The translations under genes and the position numbers were made by a program. Below are positions 57,001 to 64,000 of a DNA stretch of 64,000 nucleotides, piece after piece. The stretch is taken from positions 248,001 through 312,000 of the forward strand of contig JADNRY010000001.1 in NCBI GenBank assembly GCA_015501585.1, written 5' to 3'. The stretch's first letter is position 1. Each line of letters opens with the position of its first letter. The notes below the pieces were generated by a model. That model had not been told where the DNA came from and ran no database searches. It was given only the letters and a program-made list of their open reading frames with translations. The DNA is from Rhodocollybia butyracea. Lineage: Eukaryota; Basidiomycota; Agaricomycetes; Agaricales; Omphalotaceae.

Positions 57001-59929
57001 TTCGGTGGTAACACCGATAAACTTGAACGGGAACTCGAACGCATGGCTCGCAGGAAGTTCAAATTTGTTGTGTCCATGCAGCGATACTCGAAATTCAACA
57101 AAGAGGAACAGGAGAATGCCGAGTTCCTTCTCCGCGCTTACCCAGACCTGCAGATTGCATACCTCGAAGAAGAACCTCCTAGGAAGGAAGGCGGCGATCC
57201 CCGTATCTTCTCTGCCCTTATCGATGGCCACAGCGAGTTCGTTGCTGATACCAATAAACGCAGACCCAAGTTTAGAATTGAATTACCTGGAAACCCCATT
57301 CTCGGGGACGGTAAATCGGACAACCAGAACCACGCCATCATCTTCTATCGTGGCGAATACTTGCAGCTCATCGATGCCAATCAAGACAACTATCTTGAGG
57401 AGTGTTTGAAGATTAGGAACATTCTCGGCGAGTTCGAAGAGCTTGGTGTGTCTAGCCAGAGTCCATATGCTCAGTGGGTCATAAGGACTTTACAACTTCT
57501 CCTGTGGCAATCGTCGGTGCTCGCGAGTACATCTTTTCGGAAAATATTGGTATTTTGGGGGATTTGGCCGCTGGGAAGGAGCAGACGTTCGGAACTTTGT
57601 TTGCTCGATCCATGGCTTGGATTGGTGGAAAGCTTCATTATGGACATCCTGATTTCTTAAACGCCGTCTACATGAACACCCGTGGTGGCGTCTCCAAGGC
57701 TCAGAAAGGTCTGCATCTAAACGAAGATATCTACGCGGGTATGAATGCTTTTGGACGTGGTGGACGGATCAAACATACCGAATACTTCCAGTGCGGCAAA
57801 GGTCGTGACCTAGGTTTTGGCACCATTCTAAATTTCCAAACTAAGATCGGTACTGGTATGGGAGAACAGATGCTCAGTCGAGAGTACTATTACTTGGGAA
57901 CCCAACTGCCCATCGACAGATTCTTGACTTTCTACTACGGTCATCCCGGATTCCATATCAACAACATGTTGGTCATTCTGTCGGTTCAGATTTTCGTTGT
58001 CACCAGTAAGATTGCATTTTCATGTTTATCCTTTATCGCGCTGAATTCGCTCCCATAGTGGTGTTCATCGGGGCTTTGATGAGCTCTGTTCACGTCTGCG
58101 AGTTCACGAGCGATGGTGTAATCAAGCAAGGCCAGTCAGGGTGTTACAACCTGTTCCCTGTCTTCCAGTGGATCGAGCACCGTATCATTAGCATCTTCCT
58201 GGTTTTCATGATCTCATTCCTGCCTCTTTTCCTACAAGGTAAGTAATCATCAGACTTTCTGGAGCTCACGCACTAAACTGCCTTTTCTTCTACTCAGAGC
58301 TCATCGAACGTGGTACCTGGAAAGCCTTGTTCCGACTCGCCAAACAATTCGGTTCCTTGTCGCCGGCGTTCGAAGTTTTCTCGACTCAGATCTATACCCA
58401 TTCCATTCTCAGCAATCTCACATTCGGAGGCGCGCGGTATATCGCTACTGGACGTGGCTTCGCGACTAGTAGAATACCTTTCAGCATCCTCTTTTCGCGG
58501 TTCGCTGGTCCAAGTATCTACCTGGGCATGAGGACGTTGATCATGCTTCTCTATGTTACCCTCACGCTATGGACAGGATGGGTCCTCTATTTCTGGGTCT
58601 CGATTATCGCGCTCTGTATATCGCCATTCCTCTTTAACCCTCACCAGTTTGTCTTCTCCGACTACATCATTGATTATAGGCAAGTTCTTCCTGGCTGTTT
58701 CTTTCTGGGTTTATGTTAACACTTGCTTCAGAGAATTTCTTCGTTGGATGTCTCGCGGTAACTCGCGTTCGCATAACAACTCCTGGATTGGTTACTGTCG
58801 CCTGTCCCGAACTATGATTACGGGTTACAAGAAAAAGAAGCTTGGTCATCCCTCCGAGAAACTATCCGGTGATGTTCCGCGCGCAACTTGGAGAGCGGTA
58901 ATCTTCTCAGAGGTCATATTCCCAATCATCATGGCTGTTATCTTCGTCATTGCCTACATGTTCGTGAAGTCATTCCCACAGGACGGAAAACAACCTTCAC
59001 CGCCGCTGATTCGCATTGCTATCATCTCGTTGGGACCGATTGTTTGGAACGCTGCCGTCTTGTTGACACTGTTCTTAATTTCGTTATTCCTTGGCCCTAT
59101 GCTTGACCCCCTTTTCCCGCTATTCGGATCTGTAATGGCGTTCATTGCTCACTTCTTGGGTACTCTAGGCATGATTGGGTTCTTTGAATTCTTGGTGTGT
59201 CCATATTGCTTTTACTGGCGAATTCTTGTTGATATTATTGCAGTGGTTCCTCGAACTTTGGGATGTTTCGCACGCGGTGTTAGGACTCATCGCCGTGATT
59301 GCAATCCAACGCGCTGTCCATAAGGTTTTAATCGCGGTATTCCTCTCGAGAGAATTCAAGCACGACGAAACTAACCGTGCATGGTGGACTGGTCGATGGT
59401 ATGGGCGAGGACTGGGAGCCCATGTCATGTCCCAACCTGCTCGCGAATTCGTGGTTAAAATCATCGAACTTTCGCTGTGGAGTTCAGATCTTATAATTGG
59501 ACACATCTTGTTGTTCATGCTAACTCCTCCTATACTCATTCCTTATTTCGACCGAGTACATGCCACCTTACTATGTGAGTTGTTTTCTCTTATCTTTCCA
59601 AATTGAGCTGAAATTTTCGTTCAGTTTGGCTACGTCCCTCGAAGCAAATACGCGCTCCGTTGTATTCCTTCAAACAGAAGCGACAGCGTCGTTGGATAGT
59701 AAGTTAAGCGTGTCAATTCTTGCATTCCCAGTGTAACTGTTTTTTCAGATTATAAAATACGGTGGTCTCTACGTCCTTGTCATCGCTGTATTTGTAGCCC
59801 TGATCGCCATACGTGAGTCTTTTCTGTTTTATCGTAGTGTCGAATGTCGTTGCTCACAGTCTGTGCTTTTCAGCTGCTATTTTCCGATCCAGCCTGCATA
59901 TCAACTGTTCCATCTGCAACAGTATATAA
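54001..59929 (+). CDS. FKS1: 1,3-beta-glucan synthase catalytic subunit, with two indels
   Basis: Twelve exons give 1784 residues after correcting two single-base errors. The N-terminus is a disordered cytosolic stretch. The FKS1 domain follows ([20 protein letters not shown]), then a first TM block, the large GT48 domain ([100 protein letters not shown]) and a C-terminal TM block. It makes wall glucan at the plasma membrane from UDP-glucose under Rho1 control. The echinocandin hot-spot-1 region reads YLTLSFRDP. Exon 3 is one base too long (T6 at 55958-55963) and exon 5 one base too short (GGG at 57476-57478). Intron 58680-58731 begins gcaagt. Everything else is in phase. Confidence 0.96.
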
Positions 59930-62676
59930 TGGACTTCGTACTTTATGACCAGTTTACATACTTTATTATAAAGACACTTTACTAGCATCGTATCTCAGTT
60001 TCCGATTTTCATATGCTCATTACGATCGTTTTATGGACACTTCCCTGGCCGTTTCTACAATTATTTGGGCAGTGCGAAGTTTTTTTTTAGTACACGGACC
60101 TGTTTTGTACGGATATAAAAAGTAATCTAAATCCAAATTTGAAGCGACATGATTGCAGAAAAAATTTACAGAGTTCTCAACCAACAACGTATAGGACGAC
60201 AGGGGCCACTGAAGGAGTATGTAACAAGGAATACTGCGGAAAACCCTCCAACTTAGTGCTGGGTGATGATGCTATTCCTGGCTGTTAATAACTGTGAAAG
60301 GGCTTGGGCCCTCCCGAGCAAAGTAACTAACATGTTATTAACATGTTATTGTCTTATGTAATCGGCGCGTAGCGCCGAGAAAAAAAAAGTTATTAACATG
60401 TTATTAACAGGTTATTAACGCGTTATTAACGTGTTACAAAGCTTCAAAAGACCCGTGGCATAGCCACGGGGGCCACACAGGAATTTTAAAACATTGATAT
60501 ACTATCTGCATAGTACTTCCAGGTAAACAATATTCCTGCACTGCCCAGTATCATCCACATTTGCATGTCTCTGTAGTATGTACCTACTTACACTTCCTCT
60601 TTGGGAAGATTTTGCAGGAGTCTAAGTACTTTCCCTTCATGGGTTAAGCTCAAGTTAAGCTTGCTGCTTCTCTTCCTTGAGTCTGGCTGTCCCCTTGTAC
60701 ACGGGGCCCTGCCATAAGTATAGCGGAGCCAAGTATTTTATTACTACTGTTAGTAAATCTTTACCAGATAAATGCTCTTTCTTGAACCCTTAGGAAAACT
60801 CGACAACAAAGATGCGTGAAATTTTCATGAAATTGCAAGTTACTTGTGTTGGATGATTCCCAGCAGGGGATGGTTGGTCACTTGTGACCTGGTCATTAGA
60901 GACCACATACTATCATGTATGGGCCTATGGCCAGTTCATGGCCATCATTGCTGCCATTGCTGCCATTGCTGGATAAGGTAGACCCCCGCTGGCTGTGCCG
61001 GTGATTCGTGAAAAGTCCTATCTGGAGGCTTTTGCAAAGGAAACTTAGTTGTCATACAACAACTATCAGGTAAAGTCAGTATATACTTTAAGTAGACAAT
61101 GATTGAGGTGTTTTGCCTGGCTTTGGCCTGGTGCATGGTAGGCAACTCAAGTCAAAGAGATGTAACGGGGCAAGGTGGAGTGACAGAAGGATACCCAGCT
61201 GCTGTAGTATTTCACAAAAGGGTGGGTGAGGAACACAATATGCAGAGTGTGTTGGGTGTGATGAACGAAGGATAGTGTTCTCACAATATCGGTTGGCTAC
61301 TACTCTTATCCTAATTGTGCTGCGATGGTACAAACACCTGTGCTTTGAGTCAGAGGTAATAAACAGCGGGTTGACCATTGTCTAGTTGCATTAAAGTATG
61401 AGAGTATAAGTATGCTTATGCTTACAGAGTGTATTTGCAGTCGGTTCGGTTACCTCGGCGTCTCCTCACTACGGTGTCTCCGCGTTACATGCAACCTTTT
61501 AGCGGTTGTAAATGCGCTCTAATCCATGTATTTACACTGCTATAGTAGGTATTTACAGTCACTTAAATTGACAGGTACTCGGACCGCTCCGCGCGGTGTT
61601 CTGAAGTGCCGCTGCGCGGCTCCGTTGCCATGGTCACTATTAGTAATAAGCCAGCGCCTAAACCAAGCTTTTTTAAAGTATAGGATTATAGGTTATTATC
61701 CGTAAGTAACAGTCCTACCATTGATACTCCAGACTCCAGGGCTGATGCCCCTTACATATCACTGAGTGGGGCCAGACCAGATGATACCATCGTACTCCAG
61801 ACTGTACCAGCAGGCATGGTAAGTGGCAAGGCTCAGTGTATGTACCTCCCAGGATCTCTCAGTGTACCAGGGCCAATAACAGGTATATAACATGGACTTC
61901 AGACCCTTGGTCTGTTATTAACGTTAAATAACGGTTAATAACGTGTTATTTGTGACGAATGTTATTAACATATGGGTTCATCACCCAGCACTACGGAGTC
62001 CAACTCGTACAGAGTGGCCTACACCACACTATGGCAGTCAGAGTGATTTCCCTCCTCCTCTTGTTACTAATGGCTACGACTCCACCAGAAATCAGCCAAA
62101 CTGTTCCTAGGCATGGGTTCAGAGATGGATGGATTTGGATGCCATTATGGGGAGGAAAGCGATGGTGATGCTAGGGGATGAAGGTGAATATCATTCATGG
62201 AGCAGCGCCAGTGGGTATGTGATATTTGGTTTTTGTCACCTCTGATTAACCACTTGTTAGGACGAAGTTCCGCTGATCTGGAGAGTACCCCATCCCCCTT
62301 TCCAGAACTGTTTTGCATGAATATTTTCTTGGATACAGCATTTCTATCTCTAGTTAGTACCTTCGTGTTTATTTGATTTTCTACCATATGTACATAGATG
62401 TACTTGGTTCTGTCTACAACTCATCTACATAACTCATCTTGTAGGATCGAATATACTCTTCAAATATACTCGTCACAGTGTTGAGAGCTTGGATTGACTT
62501 TCATTGGGTTAATTAGGGGGCTGGAAAGCCCGAGCGGCATCGCTCAGACGTGTACTTACTAGCTGAGGGAATGCTTTTCAAACAATATCCACTGAACACT
62601 GAGAATGGAATATAGATAGTCAGCTACATTTGTACTTCATACTGGGTCGGGTGGGAGTGTGCCAAGGACCATCGTG
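59930..62676. other. Repeat-rich region without a conserved gene
   Basis: It holds the TIR element at 60254-61993 and a tandem 9-mer (TTGCTGCCA-type, three units) at about 60942-60972. Short hairpins are GGCGCGTAGCGCC near 60364 and CCCGTGGCATAGCCACGGG near 60453. The ATG at 62031 opens a 45-codon frame beginning MAVRVISLLLLLLMATTP, signal-peptide-like, but too short and isolated to call a gene. Confidence 0.5.
60254..61993. mobile_element. Non-autonomous DNA transposon-like element with TIRs
   Basis: A perfect 16-bp inverted repeat, TAGTGCTGGGTGATGA, starts at 60254 and its complement ends at 61993. Both ends carry subterminal arrays of the word GTTATTAAC or GTTAATAAC (at least six on the left between 60285 and 60437, at least four on the right between 61912 and 61970). 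TCCAACT directly abuts the left end (60247-60253) and recurs 5 bases past the right end (61999-62005), a possible target-site duplication. No transposase frame inside. Superfamily not assigned. Confidence 0.6.
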
Positions 62677-64000
62677 TCACTTGAAGCGTGAATACTTTTC
62701 CCACTCTGTAGTGACTTTGATCTCAGACTTGTACTGATTAGGAGAATTTTGAAGCACATGTGAGTGAACAGATGCGGTCAATACCCAGTTCCCTGCCGGC
62801 GAGGAATCTTGTGGACTAGTGAGAGTGGCTTTGTCAGAGGCGTTCAGGACCAAAATATGACGCAATGTGTGTTGCGGGGGACTGCGCCGCTTTCTTCCTT
62901 CCTTCCTTCCTTCCTTCCTCTTCAGAAAATGAACATCTGACCATACAGTGTTGTCATGTAATCCGAGTCCGAATGTAACTGCAGATCTTTTTCGATTCTG
63001 CTCATTTTGAAAACAGAGAGTGCCTGTGATACTGGCATCATCCAAGAAAAGAGTCATGGTAACCTTGTTCCATTCCTCCCAAGTACTGTCAGGGTATGTT
63101 TCCAGTAAGGAGAAACCAGTATTGGTCACGCTGGAGAAAAATACTCCGAAAGCATAAGAAGTGCGAATGGGAAGAACGGCTGGGGGTCGTGGAGATAAAT
63201 CTTGTCGACAATGCGGATGTTGAGGACATAGTAGTGACCATTATTCTGGTACTGGCGACATGCCTCAATGAGGATGGCTACATTATCTGTCAGAAATTTT
63301 GACATCCTGTCGAGATTCTTCGTCAATATGCCTCCGCGTTCCTTGTCATTGTCATAAGACTGTTAAATGTCCTCGAGATTGGGCTTGTCCGTTTTGAAAT
63401 CAAGGACAAGGTCCAACTAAATGCCATCACAAGCTCCAGCCACAACAACAAACAGCCGGTGGGTCAGGGCATGTATGAAGAGGAACGTCCAGGGCAAACC
63501 AAACTTCTTCAGCGTGAAAAATCTGATGCTATGATCTGCAGGATCAGTAATATCGATTTTGGTGGCAACCGGGAGGTCTGCGTTGGAGAAGTTTACCCTG
63601 ATGGGCCTAATTCCCTCACCACCAGAAAAGAAAATTGCTATTCGGGCAGGTAGGGAGTGATTATGTCTGAAACAGGGAGGATCCCACGTGAACAATAGTT
63701 CTTGTGGGTTCTTGTGAGCTCCCCATAGATTTTCCACACATGGTCTGTACTGCATCATCTTCAAGAAGGTTGTCCGAATAAATCCCCCCAGTGCCCTTTC
63801 CACGCGAATGGCCAGAGTCTTCGATCGACAATTCAGAAGAGCCAGAAACTGTGGGTCGTCTTTGATGAGAAGGTGGATTAGTAAGCCCTTACTGGTCACC
63901 ATTGATCAGACTTCCTTCAAACACATCTGAAGCACATTCCCGTCAAATGGCGACTTTTTCTTTCAGGCAAAGATCGTGTGATCATCGGAGACCTTCATAA
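62677..64000 (-). pseudogene. Degenerate C-terminal part of a HET-type incompatibility protein
   Basis: Read on the minus strand from 63998, the frame gives KVSDDHTIFA, a TGA where family members have Trp, then KKSPFDGNVLQMCLKEV, another TGA, then SMVTSKGLLIHLL and DDPQFLALLNC. This order (S-D-D-H-T-I-F-A-W, SP..F..GNV, MTNKGL, ALLNC) matches, from memory, the segment after the HET domain in Agaricomycete HET-like proteins. Further down are LDLVLDFKTDKPNLEDI, a TAA, NNGHYYVLNIRIVDK, and in another frame ITGTLCFQNEQ and AVTFGLGLHDNTVWSDV. At least three in-frame stops, a frame change and a (TTCC)6 tract (62895-62918) inside the former coding region indicate a pseudogene. The HET domain itself would lie beyond 64000. 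Confidence 0.5.
62895..62918. repeat. (TTCC)6 microsatellite
   Basis: Six TTCC units within the degenerate HET-type gene; on the coding strand it reads as Lys/Gly/Arg-rich low complexity. Confidence 0.85.

Noticed and set aside
62031..62168. 45-codon ORF with a signal-peptide-like start
   Set aside because: Isolated, adjacent to a transposon end, and no conserved Cys or processing site; could be chance.
1..64000. CRISPR array, prokaryotic operon or phage signals
   Set aside because: No regularly spaced direct repeats of the right length; genes have spliceosomal introns and eukaryotic families throughout.

Overview
This window is eukaryotic and almost certainly comes from a mushroom-forming basidiomycete (Agaricomycetes). 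The genes carry many introns of about 45-65 nt with GT..AG ends and a few GC..AG ends. The gene set fits as well: a velvet factor, a GT48 glucan synthase, a GPI-type chitin deacetylase, a DUF3494 ice-binding protein, multi-copy 7-TM proteins of a basidiomycete type, and a HET-type incompatibility relic. Gene models were built by hand, and exon phases were checked by arithmetic where exon coordinates are given.

Layout. 1-600: 3' end of an unrecognised gene. 2696-4556: chitin deacetylase. 4557-7609: mostly empty, with one weak ORF. 7610-8449 (-): coiled-coil protein. 8574-13648 (-): a block with a two-domain ice-binding protein, a 104-residue small protein and mitochondrial NADP-isocitrate dehydrogenase. 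A decayed copy of the dehydrogenase 3' end lies on the far side of the ice-binding gene. 14589-17258: cobalamin-independent methionine synthase. 18117-20651: intronless kexin. 20844-22505 (-): Cys-motif hypothetical. 22937-24124: HNH-like protein. 25300-26424: TB2/DP1/HVA22 (REEP/Yop1) protein. 28277-37975 (-): three tandem 7-TM paralogs separated by 2.4-2.5 kb spacers, one of which holds a probable Copia LTR relic. 38898-42513: conserved hypothetical and ETF-ubiquinone oxidoreductase. 42514-46144: gene-poor, with a 176-bp MITE-like foldback. 46145-48522: divergent Spo7-like gene and a two-TM protein. 48870-52097: Mn-SOD, a hydrophilic stress-type protein and a velvet factor. 54001-59929: 1,3-beta-glucan synthase. 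59930-64000: repeat-rich end with a 1.74-kb TIR element and the degenerate C-terminal part of a HET-type gene.

Functional themes are cell-wall building and remodelling (FKS, chitin deacetylase, kexin, all acting through the secretory pathway or plasma membrane) and mitochondrial metabolism (IDP, ETF-QO, Mn-SOD). There is also cold and stress biology: the ice-binding protein, and a hydrophilic protein behind a CRE/MCB promoter.

Three single-base indels disrupt otherwise intact genes: one in Mn-SOD and two in the glucan synthase. At least the two in homopolymer runs look like sequence errors. I found no CRISPR array, rRNA or convincing tRNA gene. No clearly new multi-gene system is evident. 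The most notable items are the internally duplicated ice-binding protein inside a flanking segmental duplication, the 7-TM tandem array, and four genes with apparent GC-AG introns.
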